In this document: positions 15,373 through 24,341 of the stretch, one piece after another
Layout of the letters: each line of letters begins with the position of its first letter
How positions within the stretch are numbered: position 1 is the stretch's first letter
Origin: Casimicrobium huifangae
GTDB taxonomy: Bacteria > Pseudomonadota > Gammaproteobacteria > Burkholderiales > Casimicrobiaceae
NCBI RefSeq assembly: GCF_009746125.1
Contig: NZ_CP041352.1
Location: 4,324,436 to 4,388,435 of the forward strand
DNA length: 64,000 nt
Reading direction: 5' to 3'
Position numbers and translations under genes: made by a program
Notes under the pieces: model-generated
Seen by the model: only the letters and a program-made list of their open reading frames with translations
Told to the model about the DNA's origin: nothing
Databases searched by the model: none

Positions 15373-16938
15373 CTACTTCTCAGGCTTCACCATCAGCGCA
15401 TTGAACCGCCGCTCGGGCCGGTGGGTGACCTTCAGGCCTTTCTTCGCAGCGTAGTCGAAGATCGGGTAGAAAACCGGGATGAAGGCCTGATCCTCGATGG
15501 CCACCTCGATCGCCTTTTCCAGCCAGGCGCTGCGCTTGGTCTCGTCCATCTGCATCAGCGCCTCGCGTGCCAGCGCGTCGACCTTGCTGTTGCTGTAGCG
15601 GGTACGGTTGGCGGTGCCAGCGCCGATGGCCGGGTCCGGCGTCATGATCAGTGCTCGGATACCTGATCCGGCCTCCTCGGACCCGTATTGCGCGGCGAAC
15701 GCGCTGAAGTCCTGCTTGCTGGCGCGACCGAAGAACACGCTGCCCGGGATCGCCTCGACCTCGGCCTTGAGTCCAAGTTTGGTCCACATCTGGGCAATCG
15801 TTTGCGCGATGGCAGCATCGTTTGGATAGCGATCGTTGGTGGCGGTCAGCACGATGCGGAAGCCGTCGCTCCACCCGGCTTCTTTCAATAGCGCCTGCGC
15901 TTTGGCCAGATCGAAAGCGTCGGGCTTGAGCTTCTGGCTGGTCCCGGGATAGGTGGTGGGCACCAACTGCGAGGCCGGCACGGCACTGCCTTCCATCAGG
16001 CGCTCGGTAATGGCGTTGCGGTTGATCGCGAGTGACAGCGCCTTGCGCACACGCGAGTCTTTCAACGGATTTTTCGCGAGCGGCTTGCCGTCTTTCGCGG
16101 CCACGTTCGGCGAGACGTCGCGCGCCGAATCCAGCGCGATGTAGTGCACGAGGCCAGCCGGGCCCTTGCTGAGCGTGAAGCGCTTGTCGTTGCGCAGGCG
16201 CGGCAGGTCGGCAATCGCGGGCAGGTCGATAGCGTCGACCTCGCCGGTCAGCAGCGCCGCGACGCGGGTCGGGTCCTTGGCAATGACTTTTTCGGTGACT
16301 TTTGCCCAAGGCTGCTTGCCCGCCCAGTAGGCGTCGTTGCGCGTGAGCACGAGTCGGTCACCGTTCACCCATTCGCTGACCTTGTACGGTCCGGTGCCAA
16401 TTGCGGCCCTGGTCGAATTGAAATCCGCGGTCGTTGCGCTCCTGGCAATTTTCGCCGGCACGATCAGCACCCGCGACAGCTCGAACGCGAGCTTAGGGTT
16501 CGGCTGTTTCGTACGGATGACAAGCGTGTCATCTCCCTGCTTGCTGATGCTGGCAATGCCACGTACAAACTGCGCAAACGAGTTCGGCGAGTTCGGCACG
16601 TTGGGCACGCGTTCGTAGGTCGCTATCACATCGTCAGCGGTGAAGTCACTGCCGTCATGAAACTTCACGCCCTTGCGCAGTTTGAATTCCCACGTCGTGT
16701 CGTTGACAATCTTCCAGCTGGTTGCGAGCGCCGGTTGCAGCTTCTGGTTTTCATCGTTGCTGACCAGCGCCTCGTAGATCGTCGAGTGCGACGATCCGGT
16801 CGGGAAGGCGTTAAAGAAGTGCGGATCAAGCGTATTGAGCTCCAGTTTCGTGCCCAGCGTGAGAGTTTGTGCGCCGCTCCACGTCGACAGCACGCAGGAT
16901 AGAAACGCGAGCGCAGCAGCAACAAAACGAATACTCAT
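15373..16938 (-). CDS. Peptide ABC transporter substrate-binding protein (family 5)
   Basis: DppA/OppA-type periplasmic binding protein (521 aa). A signal peptide ends near residue 23 (WSGAQ). The conserved family-5 pieces are TWEFKLRKGVKFHDGSDFTA followed by DDVIATYERV, AIGTGPYKVSEW and DSRVRKALSLAINR. It would bind a peptide or peptide-like solute. No permease or ATPase gene is adjacent. The divergently transcribed neighbour is an M81 metallopeptidase, a family often found beside such transporters, so the two may handle the same oligopeptide substrate. The link is inferred from context. Confidence 0.9.
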   Translation of the reverse strand: MSIRFVAAALAFLSCVLSTWSGAQTLTLGTKLELNTLDPHFFNAFPTGSSHSTIYEALVSNDENQKLQPALATSWKIVNDTTWEFKLRKGVKFHDGSDFTADDVIATYERVPNVPNSPNSFAQFVRGIASISKQGDDTLVIRTKQPNPKLAFELSRVLIVPAKIARSATTADFNSTRAAIGTGPYKVSEWVNGDRLVLTRNDAYWAGKQPWAKVTEKVIAKDPTRVAALLTGEVDAIDLPAIADLPRLRNDKRFTLSKGPAGLVHYIALDSARDVSPNVAAKDGKPLAKNPLKDSRVRKALSLAINRNAITERLMEGSAVPASQLVPTTYPGTSQKLKPDAFDLAKAQALLKEAGWSDGFRIVLTATNDRYPNDAAIAQTIAQMWTKLGLKAEVEAIPGSVFFGRASKQDFSAFAAQYGSEEAGSGIRALIMTPDPAIGAGTANRTRYSNSKVDALAREALMQMDETKRSAWLEKAIEVAIEDQAFIPVFYPIFDYAAKKGLKVTHRPERRFNALMVKPEK

Positions 16939-16972
16939 AATCTACAAGTCCTGACCAATAAACCGATTTGAC

Positions 16973-17073
16973 GTCATTCTCGCCGCAGGCGGGAATCCAG
17001 CCGGTCACGGGGAACGCGGGGTACACCTCATGAGGAAACACCGACCACTGGATCCCCGCTTCGCGAGGATGAC
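16973..17073. repeat. Pair of inverted REP-like GGCGGGAATCCAG elements
   Basis: One copy at 16973-17000 (GTCATTCTCG...GGCGGGAATCCAG) and an inverted copy at 17048-17073 (CTGGATCCCCGCTTCG...GATGAC) face each other across 47 bp. They lie in the spacer between the divergent binding-protein and M81 peptidase genes. They are related to the single copy at 2648. Paired inverted REPs of this kind can be mobilised by RAYT transposases, but none is encoded in the window. Confidence 0.8.
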
Positions 17074-17099
17074 GGCAATAGGAAGCTACAGCATTCAAG

Positions 17100-18695
17100 A
17101 TGAACACCGAGCAAAAAATTCCACCTACCGCCAACCCACGTGTCGCCATCGGCAGTTTCATGCTCGAGTCGAATGCCCATTCCCCGGTCGCCACCCGCGA
17201 GGAGTTCGCGCAGAACGTACTGATTGAACCCAATGCGTTGCTGGCCGATCTTGCCAGCGAGCATCCACGCTCACCAGGCTGTCTGGCCGGTTTTCATAAC
17301 GAGATGCAGCGGACTGGCGCGTGGACACCAGTCCCAATGATCGCAGCGGCGGTGGGCGCCAGTGGCCCGGTCGATCAGGCGTGGTTTGATGCGATCATCG
17401 CCTCCACTGTCGCCTCGCTGCAAACTGCGCTCGCTGAGGGGCCGCTTGATGCGGTGTTCCTCTCGCTGCATGGTGCCGCCATAGCGACCGTCGAGCCCGA
17501 TCCCGACGGCGCAATGCTCGCGGCGGTGCGCGCCGTCGTGGGCGATGCTGTGCCTGTGCTGGCCACACTCGATCTGCACGGCAACGTATCCGCGGCCATG
17601 GTGCAGCATGCCGACTATCTTGCGGCCTACCTGACCAATCCGCATATCGACACGCACGAGCGTGGTGCCGAGTGTGCGCAGGCGTTGCGTGAGTCGCTGG
17701 CGAGCGGTCGCCGCTGGCATCGCGCGTTTGTGAAGCTGCCGTTCATTCCGCCATCAGTCACCCAGAACACCGAGCGCAAGCCGGGCGCGAGTACGCCGTA
17801 CGGCGACATCATTCACTACGGTCAATCACTATTGAATGACGACCTGCGTAACGTGAGCGTCCTGTCTGGCTTCACACTGGGCGATACGCCGAAAGCGGGC
17901 ATGAGCGTGATCGTGTGTGCACAGACGGCCGACGCTGCACGCGCCACCGCGAAGGAGGTTGCGACGCGCGCGTGGGCAGATCGCGCGCGCTACGTGCCGC
18001 GCTTGACTGCGCTCGCCGATGCGACGCAACGGGCACTTGCGGTTGCGCGCGATACAACGGCACCGGCGCTGCTGTTTGCCGATGTAGCTGACAACGCAGG
18101 CGGCGGCGGACGCGCCAATACCGTGTGGATCCTCAAGGCGTTTCACGAGGCTGGCGTCACCGGTTGCACGCTGGCGATTTTCTACGATCCGGCGCTGGCG
18201 GCCGAGGCGCATCAGCTGGGCGTCGGTACGCGCTTTCATGCGCGGTTCAATCGCGACGAAACGCACCCACTGTCGGGTCACTTCGAGGCAGAGGCGACCG
18301 TCGCGCAGTTGCACGACGGTGAATTCATCGGCCGTCGCGGTATTGCAGCTGGTCACGCCATCAGCCTTGGTCCTTGCGCCCGGTTGCGGGTCGGCGGTAT
18401 CGACGTGATCGTCGTCAGCGTCCGGCAACAGGCGAAAGACCCGGTGTTCATGGAAGCGCTCGGCGTCGATATCCGCCAGCAGCGATCGCTGATCATCAAG
18501 TCACGCGGCCACTTCCGCGCCTGGGCAGACGAGTTTTTCCCCGATGCGCAGATCGTCGAGGTTGACGTGCCGGGGCTCACCACACCCGTGCTGAAGAATG
18601 TGCCGTATCAGCATGTGCCACGGCCGATCTACCCGCTGGATGATGACTGGGGGTGGCAGGTGGGCGAGCCGGCGGTCTTTGCAGCTCGACAATGA
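17100..18695 (+). CDS. M81 family metallopeptidase (MlrC-like)
   Basis: Zinc metallopeptidase-like protein (531 aa) of the MlrC family, whose founding member hydrolyses linearised microcystin. RVAIGSFMLESNAHSP opens the N-terminal domain. The metal-binding core shows LHGAAI, DLHGNVSAAMV and NPHIDTHERG. The C-terminal domain begins at LLFADVADNAGGGGRANTVW, the family's second signature. No signal peptide is seen, so it is cytoplasmic. It is divergent from an oligopeptide-binding protein gene, consistent with breakdown of imported peptides. The natural substrate is unknown. A terminator belonging to the opposite strand follows directly. Confidence 0.9.
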   Translation: MNTEQKIPPTANPRVAIGSFMLESNAHSPVATREEFAQNVLIEPNALLADLASEHPRSPGCLAGFHNEMQRTGAWTPVPMIAAAVGASGPVDQAWFDAIIASTVASLQTALAEGPLDAVFLSLHGAAIATVEPDPDGAMLAAVRAVVGDAVPVLATLDLHGNVSAAMVQHADYLAAYLTNPHIDTHERGAECAQALRESLASGRRWHRAFVKLPFIPPSVTQNTERKPGASTPYGDIIHYGQSLLNDDLRNVSVLSGFTLGDTPKAGMSVIVCAQTADAARATAKEVATRAWADRARYVPRLTALADATQRALAVARDTTAPALLFADVADNAGGGGRANTVWILKAFHEAGVTGCTLAIFYDPALAAEAHQLGVGTRFHARFNRDETHPLSGHFEAEATVAQLHDGEFIGRRGIAAGHAISLGPCARLRVGGIDVIVVSVRQQAKDPVFMEALGVDIRQQRSLIIKSRGHFRAWADEFFPDAQIVEVDVPGLTTPVLKNVPYQHVPRPIYPLDDDWGWQVGEPAVFAARQ

Positions 18696-18716
18696 AAAAC
18701 GCCGCTGTCGCGGCGT
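18694..18716 (-). terminator. Rho-independent terminator of the tRNA gene
   Basis: On the minus strand the stem ACGCCGC/GCGGCGT (18716-18710 with 18705-18699, loop GACA) is followed by TTTTTC. It lies 8 bp after the tRNA 3' end. A perfect 7-bp GC-rich stem plus a T run gives a convincing terminator. Confidence 0.85.
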
Positions 18717-18724
18717 CTTGAATC

Positions 18725-18801
18725 TGGTGGCGCTTCAGGGACTCGAACCCCGGACCTGTGGATTATGATTCCATCGCTCTAACCGACTGAGCTAAAGCGC
18801 C
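18725..18801 (-). tRNA. tRNA with anticodon CAT, probably elongator tRNA-Met
   Basis: A 77-nt cloverleaf with encoded CCA. The acceptor GGCGCTT pairs perfectly with AAGCGCC. The D arm is GCTC...GAGC, the anticodon loop ATCATAA gives CAT, and the T arm has GTTCGAGTC. In the anticodon stem the outermost pair (27-43) is A.C rather than Watson-Crick; the other four pairs are intact. The CAT anticodon could also belong to a tRNA-Ile that is modified by TilS. The overall sequence looks more like the elongator methionine tRNA. It is not an initiator, since the 1-72 pair is formed. Confidence 0.9.
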
Positions 18802-18851
18802 GTTTCACCAGCGCAGCGCACTTTTGTGGCGCCTGCTTTGCGAAGCCTTGT

Positions 18852-18880
18852 ATTTTCGCCAATTTCGGCCTGCTTGTCAA
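18852..18880 (-). promoter_or_regulatory. Predicted sigma-70 promoter of the tRNA gene
   Basis: Minus-strand TTGACA (18880-18875) is a perfect -35. GAAAAT (18857-18852) is a 4/6 match to the -10 consensus, with 17-bp spacing. Transcription would start near 18845, about 45 nt before the mature tRNA 5' end. Confidence 0.55.
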
Positions 18881-18941
18881 AACGTGACCGGGCGCTGGCC
18901 ACCAGGGAATATCGGCCCCGCGCCCCAATTCGCTCAATCAA

Positions 18942-21900
18942 TCATTTGCCATGGCCAGCAATGCGCGAACGGATGCGCCTGCCAGCCAGGGTTGCGAGCG
19001 TCGCGAGCATAAGCACCAACAACGCGAGTGCGAGTGGCGACAAGGCCGGAATCACACGTGTATCGGCAACGAAGATAACCGTTGGATTGTTGCTGCCCAC
19101 CTGTCGCGGATCGTTGCTCAAGGCCGACGATTCGTTGCTGCCATTGCCATCGGCATCGAACGCAGCCGTTGCCTGATTGGAGACGGAAGCACCATTCGCG
19201 GCGGGCAGGATCGTCGCAGTGATGGTGATCGTTACCGACCCACCGGCCGGGATGGACCCGTTCCATGTGACCGTATTGGTCGGAACGCTTGCCACCGCTG
19301 TACCGCTGCTGGCAGTTGCGGAAATCAGCGCCAGCGTCGCTGGCAAGACATCGGTCAACTCGTTGCCAGGGTTGTCACCTTGCGGGCCGGGGCCAGCGTT
19401 GCCCAGGATGATCGTGTAAGTGACAGTGCTGCCCACCACAAAAGTACCCGACGCTGTTTTTGTGGCCGTCACTTGGGAACCAACCACGGTGTCGACGTCG
19501 GTGGCCGAGTTGTTGCCTGAGGTCGGGTCCGTGACGCCAGCGGGAGCGGCGACGGTCGCCGTATTGCTTATGTTGCCGATCGCTGTCGCCGACACAGCGC
19601 AAGTGGCGGTGAAGGTGACGCTGGCCCCGGCGGGCACATTGACGCTGCTGGCAATGTTGCCGCTGCCAGATGCAGGGCAGGTGCCGCCACCGGCGCCAAC
19701 GCAAGTCCAGGTGCAGGTAAGGGAAGCCGGGAAGGTGTCACTCACGGTGGCGCCGCTGGCGTTGCTGGGTCCGGCGTTGCTGGCGGTGATCGTGTAAGTC
19801 AGCGATCCGCCCGGTACGGCAGTAGTTACGCTGTCGGTCATGGTGATCGCGAGATCGGCGCTGCCGGCAAGTGCGTCTGTGTCAGTTGCAGCGTTGTTGG
19901 CGGGAGCGGGATCGCTCACACCACCCGGCGCGGCGACGGTTGCCGTGTTGCTCAGCGTGCCCGTGGCTGCTGCCGAAATTGCACAACTTGCCGTGTATGT
20001 CGCGCTGGCGCCAACCGGCAAATTAACGGTGTTGTTGATGTTGCCGGAGCCGTTGGCGGTACAGGTGCCGCCACCAGCGCCGACGCAGGTCCACGTACAG
20101 GTGAGACTTGCCGGGAACGTGTCGGCGACTGTCGCACCGGTCACGTTGCTCGGTCCGGCATTGCTGGCCGTGATCGTGTACGTGACAGAACCGCCAGGTG
20201 TTGCGGTTGTCACCCCATCGGTGATGGTGATTGCCAGATCAGCACTCGCCGACAAGGTATCGGTATCGGTTGCCGAGTTATTGGCGGGAGCGGGGTCGGT
20301 CACGCCGCCAGGGGCGGCGACGGTTGCCGTGTTGCTCAGCGTGCCTGTGGCCGCAGCAGAGATCGCACAGCTTGCTGTGTAGGTGACGCTACCACCGGCC
20401 GGCAGGTTAACAGTGCTGTTGATGTTGCCGGATCCGCTGGGCGTACAGGTGCCGCCACCGGCACCTACGCAAGTCCACGAGCAGGTGAGCGAGGCCGGGA
20501 ACGTATCCACCACCGTTGCACCAGTCGCGTTGCTCGGTCCGGCATTGCTCGCAGTAATGGTGTAAGTCACCGATCCGCCCGGCGTGGCCGTTGTCACTCC
20601 GTCAGTTTTGGTGATCGCCAGATCGGCGCTCGCAGCGAGCGTGTCGGTGTCAGTTGCCGAGTTGTTGCCCGGTGTTGGGTCAGTGACGCCGCCAGGCGCA
20701 GTCACTGTTGCGGTGTTGCTCAGTGTCCCGGTCGCGCTCGCCGAGATCGCGCAACTCGCGGTGTAAGTCACGCTGCCACCCACAGGCAGGTTCACGGTGT
20801 TGCTGATGTTGCCGGAGCCACTTGCAGTGCAAGTCCCTCCACCGGCACCGACACAGGTCCACGTGCACGTGAGGCTTGCCGGGAACGTGTCGGCCACAGT
20901 TGCACCGGGTGCGTTGCTCGGTCCATCGTTGCTCGCAGTGATGGTGTAGGTCACCGATCCGCCCGGCGTGGCCGTTGTCACGCCGTCAGTCACCGTGATC
21001 GCCAGATCAGCGCTGGCAGAGAGCGTGTCTGTATCGGTTGCCGAGTTGTTGCCCGGTGTTGGGTCAGTAACGCCGCCGGGCGCAGTCACTGTTGCGGTGT
21101 TGCTCAGCGTCCCTATCGCGCTCGCCATGATCGCGCAGCTCGCGGTGTAAGTCACGCTGCCACCCGCTGGCAAATTCACCGTGTTGCTGATGTTGCCGGA
21201 GCCGCTGGCGGTGCAGGTGCCACCGCCAGCGCCCACGCAGGTCCAGGTGCAGGTGAGACTCGCCGGGAAAGTATCGGCAACCGTCGCGCCAGTGACTCCG
21301 CTGGGGCCGGCGTTGCTGGCCGTGATGGTGTAGGTCACTGATCCACCCGGCGTTGCCGTCGTCACCCCATCAGTCACCGTGATTGCCAAATCAGCGCTTG
21401 CCGAGAGGGTGTCACTGTCAGTCGCGCTATTGTTTCCCGGTGTCGGGTCGGTGACACCACCAGGTGCAGCGACGGTCGCGGTATTGCTAAGCGTCCCGGT
21501 CGCACTCGCGGAGATAGTGCAGCTCGCCGTATGGGTCACGCTACCACCCGCCGGCAGATTGACTGTATCGCTGATGTTGCCTGAACCGCTGGCCGTGCAA
21601 ATGCCGCCGCCGGCGCCAACGCAGGTCCACGTGCAGGTGAGGCTCGCCGGGAATGTATCAGCGACTGTCGCGCCGGGCGCGTTGCTCGGGCCGGCGTTGC
21701 TGGCAGTGATGGTGTACGTGACCGAGCCGCCTGGCGTCGCAGTCGTCACGCCGTCCGTCTTGGTGATCGACAAATCGGCCTGCGGCGTCAGCGTGTCAGT
21801 ATCCGTCGCGCTGTTGTTCGCCGCATTGGGATCGCCGGCAATGGTGACGGTCGCGGTATTGCTCAACGTGCCAGTCGCGGCGGCAGAGATTGCACAAGCC

Positions 21901-24179
21901 GCGGTATAGGTGGTGCTGGCACCCGCTGGCAAATTGACGGTGTCGCTGATGTTGCCGGCGCCGCTGGCCGTGCAGGTGCCGCCGCCAGCGCCGACGCATG
22001 TCCAGGTACACGTCAGAACAGCCGGGAACGTATCCGCCACTGTAGCGCCAGTGGCTGCGACCGACGAAGCGTTGGACGCGGTGATGGTGTAGGTGACAGA
22101 TCCACCCGGCGTCGCCGTCGTGACGCCGTCTGTGACGGTGATGCCGAGATCAGCGGCTTGAACGCTAATGCAGCCGTTGGCCGTCACGCTTTGTCCATCG
22201 GGATTGGTGATCGTGACATTTTGCAAACCGGAGGCCAGCGCTGTGATGTTGAGCGTGACTTGGGTCGGTGAGTTGTAGGTGACGCTGTTGACGGTCGCGT
22301 TGGTGACCGTTGCACTGATGTGACTAAACGGCAATGCGGGTGGGGGCAAATTGGCGCCCGGATCGTAAAAACCGGAGCCTGCTGTCGATGTGGCATTGAT
22401 GACAACATTGCCGGTCGGACCGGTGAAAGTGATCGGACTGCCCGAGCAGGTCGGCGTCGCTGGTGGCCGTGAAAGCAGCTTGCCAACGCGGACTGCGTAG
22501 CTGTTCAACGCCTGGTTGTACTCCTGCACGGTGTAGATCGTCATGTCGTCAATCGGATCAACGACGGTGTAGGAGTAGTCACCCCAGCGGCGGCCGGAGC
22601 CGCCACCGGGATCCGCAGCCGGGTTGTAGTTGGACGTGGTGGTGCCAAAAGTGGTCGCTGCGGTGGTGGGCGGTGCGTCCATGGTGCCGAGCGTGTCACC
22701 GGCGAGGCGGCTGGCGTAGGCAGGGGTGGCCCCCACAACGCCCGCCATGCTGAAACCGACAACCGCATGGCCCTGTCCGCTAGCCGCAATTGACGGAATC
22801 CAGTATTGCCTGGCTGCCGCACGTGTGGCAGCGTTGTCGAACACAGTCCCGGACTGAACGAGGGTCGGCGTAGTGGTCAGGTTCTGCACCTCATACCAGC
22901 GGACAGCGTTGCGAGCCGCGGCTGCGGTGCTGGCGACGCCCGCAGCACTAACGCGAAAATTGTGCGCGGTCCACAAGCGCCCATTGCGAATCATCGCAGC
23001 GTACAGGCGGTCATCCAGGCTATCGAGATTGCCATTCGCGCCGCCAGTATTGCCGGCATGTTCTACACGGTTCGGAAACGTGGTGGTCGGCACCGTCATG
23101 CTGATGTTGGCAGAGATGGTGGGCGTGGCCGATCCGGGATTGCTGATCCGACGGAACATCAGGGTGCTGAACGTGGCGTTGTCAGGGCCGACGAAGTACC
23201 CTTCCGTGGCTGTGGCGTCGTAATTGTCGACACCCCTTGGTGCAAATGGCCCGGAGCCCGCACCACCCGACACCATATTCGCAAACATGGTCACTGTGAT
23301 AGGCCCGGCACCGAGAATCGATGACTTGCGAATGACGTAGCCGTTCGTGCCCTGGAAGGAGCCGGCATTGCTGAACATATTGCAGCCGACGTAGAGCGCG
23401 TTGACATCAACGCCCAGTGAAGGGTAGTCACAGAAATTGGTGCCGGGATCCGGATCGGCCTGAAACTGAAAGAACGACCAGATCGTGCTGCCGGAAATGG
23501 TGCCATTGTTGCTGACTGCAAGCAGCCAGCGGTTGGGCGCCGTGGTCGTACAGGTAGCGTTGGTGCACGGGATGTCGATGATGCTGATGTACCACCGCCC
23601 CGTAAAGCGGTCGTAGCGTATCTGTGGGTCGCTGGTGAAGTTGAGAACCACGGCGCCCGCGACCGGCGTCATGACCGACGCAAAGAACACGTTCGGATCG
23701 ACGTCGAGAACGCTGTCGGCAACGCCTGCCTTGGTGAACGATCGGATGCGACCATTGGTTGCCGCGATGAACTGCGTCGGGCCGACCGTCCCCATTGAGT
23801 CGGGCGGGAAGTTGCCTGTATCAGAAAGCGTCACTGCATCGAACGAGAGGCCGGTCGTATGCGATGCCTTCCTTACGTCGGACGCCTTGGGAATATCGCC
23901 GCCCGATATCCCCGAGGTTGCAGGCGCGGCAGGATTGTCCGGCAATTGGCTGCGATCTGGGTATTGCAGCCGGAGTACGGGCCTTGGTCCGGCGGGTGGG
24001 GTCACCGCAGCGCGTGCCATGATGCTGGCAGTGGTCTCAACCTGGCCTTTGCTGCCGGCGAGCGCCAAGCCAGGCGCATCAGCCGCAAACGCGGTTTCAC
24101 ACATCGCAGTAGCGGCTACACAGCAAACACTGACAATGATGCGAACGAAACTGCCGCACCGCTCAACAACGCGATTCAT
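18942..24179 (-). CDS. Large exported DUF11-repeat surface protein with IPTL-CTERM-like tail
   Basis: A protein of 1745 aa from the ATG at 24179, giving a signal peptide (MNRVVERCGSFVRIIVSVCC region, cut after AFA). Residues to about 620 form a unique domain with DSMGTVGPTQFIAATNG and WYISIIDIP, possibly a beta-propeller. Seven near-identical DUF11 (Ig-like) modules follow from about 675 to 1567, each with four cysteines in CTWTCVGAGGGTC and ASCAIS. Then comes one diverged DUF11 module. The end is PALSPLALALLVLMLATLAT plus an Arg-rich cluster, resembling the IPTL-CTERM sorting signal of betaproteobacteria (usual motif IPTLSEWG). It is probably surface-anchored or secreted for adhesion or as a matrix. 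The longer frame to 24311 lacks a signal and is rejected. Confidence 0.88.
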   Translation of the reverse strand: MNRVVERCGSFVRIIVSVCCVAATAMCETAFAADAPGLALAGSKGQVETTASIMARAAVTPPAGPRPVLRLQYPDRSQLPDNPAAPATSGISGGDIPKASDVRKASHTTGLSFDAVTLSDTGNFPPDSMGTVGPTQFIAATNGRIRSFTKAGVADSVLDVDPNVFFASVMTPVAGAVVLNFTSDPQIRYDRFTGRWYISIIDIPCTNATCTTTAPNRWLLAVSNNGTISGSTIWSFFQFQADPDPGTNFCDYPSLGVDVNALYVGCNMFSNAGSFQGTNGYVIRKSSILGAGPITVTMFANMVSGGAGSGPFAPRGVDNYDATATEGYFVGPDNATFSTLMFRRISNPGSATPTISANISMTVPTTTFPNRVEHAGNTGGANGNLDSLDDRLYAAMIRNGRLWTAHNFRVSAAGVASTAAAARNAVRWYEVQNLTTTPTLVQSGTVFDNAATRAAARQYWIPSIAASGQGHAVVGFSMAGVVGATPAYASRLAGDTLGTMDAPPTTAATTFGTTTSNYNPAADPGGGSGRRWGDYSYTVVDPIDDMTIYTVQEYNQALNSYAVRVGKLLSRPPATPTCSGSPITFTGPTGNVVINATSTAGSGFYDPGANLPPPALPFSHISATVTNATVNSVTYNSPTQVTLNITALASGLQNVTITNPDGQSVTANGCISVQAADLGITVTDGVTTATPGGSVTYTITASNASSVAATGATVADTFPAVLTCTWTCVGAGGGTCTASGAGNISDTVNLPAGASTTYTAACAISAAATGTLSNTATVTIAGDPNAANNSATDTDTLTPQADLSITKTDGVTTATPGGSVTYTITASNAGPSNAPGATVADTFPASLTCTWTCVGAGGGICTASGSGNISDTVNLPAGGSVTHTASCTISASATGTLSNTATVAAPGGVTDPTPGNNSATDSDTLSASADLAITVTDGVTTATPGGSVTYTITASNAGPSGVTGATVADTFPASLTCTWTCVGAGGGTCTASGSGNISNTVNLPAGGSVTYTASCAIMASAIGTLSNTATVTAPGGVTDPTPGNNSATDTDTLSASADLAITVTDGVTTATPGGSVTYTITASNDGPSNAPGATVADTFPASLTCTWTCVGAGGGTCTASGSGNISNTVNLPVGGSVTYTASCAISASATGTLSNTATVTAPGGVTDPTPGNNSATDTDTLAASADLAITKTDGVTTATPGGSVTYTITASNAGPSNATGATVVDTFPASLTCSWTCVGAGGGTCTPSGSGNINSTVNLPAGGSVTYTASCAISAAATGTLSNTATVAAPGGVTDPAPANNSATDTDTLSASADLAITITDGVTTATPGGSVTYTITASNAGPSNVTGATVADTFPASLTCTWTCVGAGGGTCTANGSGNINNTVNLPVGASATYTASCAISAAATGTLSNTATVAAPGGVSDPAPANNAATDTDALAGSADLAITMTDSVTTAVPGGSLTYTITASNAGPSNASGATVSDTFPASLTCTWTCVGAGGGTCPASGSGNIASSVNVPAGASVTFTATCAVSATAIGNISNTATVAAPAGVTDPTSGNNSATDVDTVVGSQVTATKTASGTFVVGSTVTYTIILGNAGPGPQGDNPGNELTDVLPATLALISATASSGTAVASVPTNTVTWNGSIPAGGSVTITITATILPAANGASVSNQATAAFDADGNGSNESSALSNDPRQVGSNNPTVIFVADTRVIPALSPLALALLVLMLATLATLAGRRIRSRIAGHGK
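19479..22154 (-). repeat. Seven tandem DUF11-encoding repeats, mostly 384 bp
   Basis: Units start on the minus strand at 22154 (375 bp), 21779, 21395, 21011, 20627, 20243 (five units of exactly 384 bp) and 19859 (381 bp, to 19479). Each encodes ADL-IT-TDGVTTATPGGSVT plus the rest of the module. The units remain very similar at DNA level, including long identical stretches, which indicates recent expansion or ongoing homogenisation. Copy number is likely to vary between strains and to be assembly-sensitive. Confidence 0.9.
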
Positions 24180-24341
24180 GGAGGCCCCCGGAGAAATTGA
24201 GCGTGCCGCGACTGCAGCGCGCACTAGGCTATTTACGAATGAGATTTTGGCACCGCACGCTGGAGAACGCCGACGCAGTTTCATTGCGACAACGACATCA
24301 GTGGGCATCATGCCAATGTCTTGAATTTCCCGCTCGCTGTG

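Noticed and set aside
19420-21909. Several plus-strand frames of 120-180 codons within the DUF11 repeats
   Set aside because: Repeated antisense shadows generated by the 384-bp periodicity of the minus-strand gene.
19479-22154. CRISPR-like array
   Set aside because: The periodicity is 384 bp, in frame, and encodes protein modules. There are no short direct repeats with unique spacers anywhere in the window.
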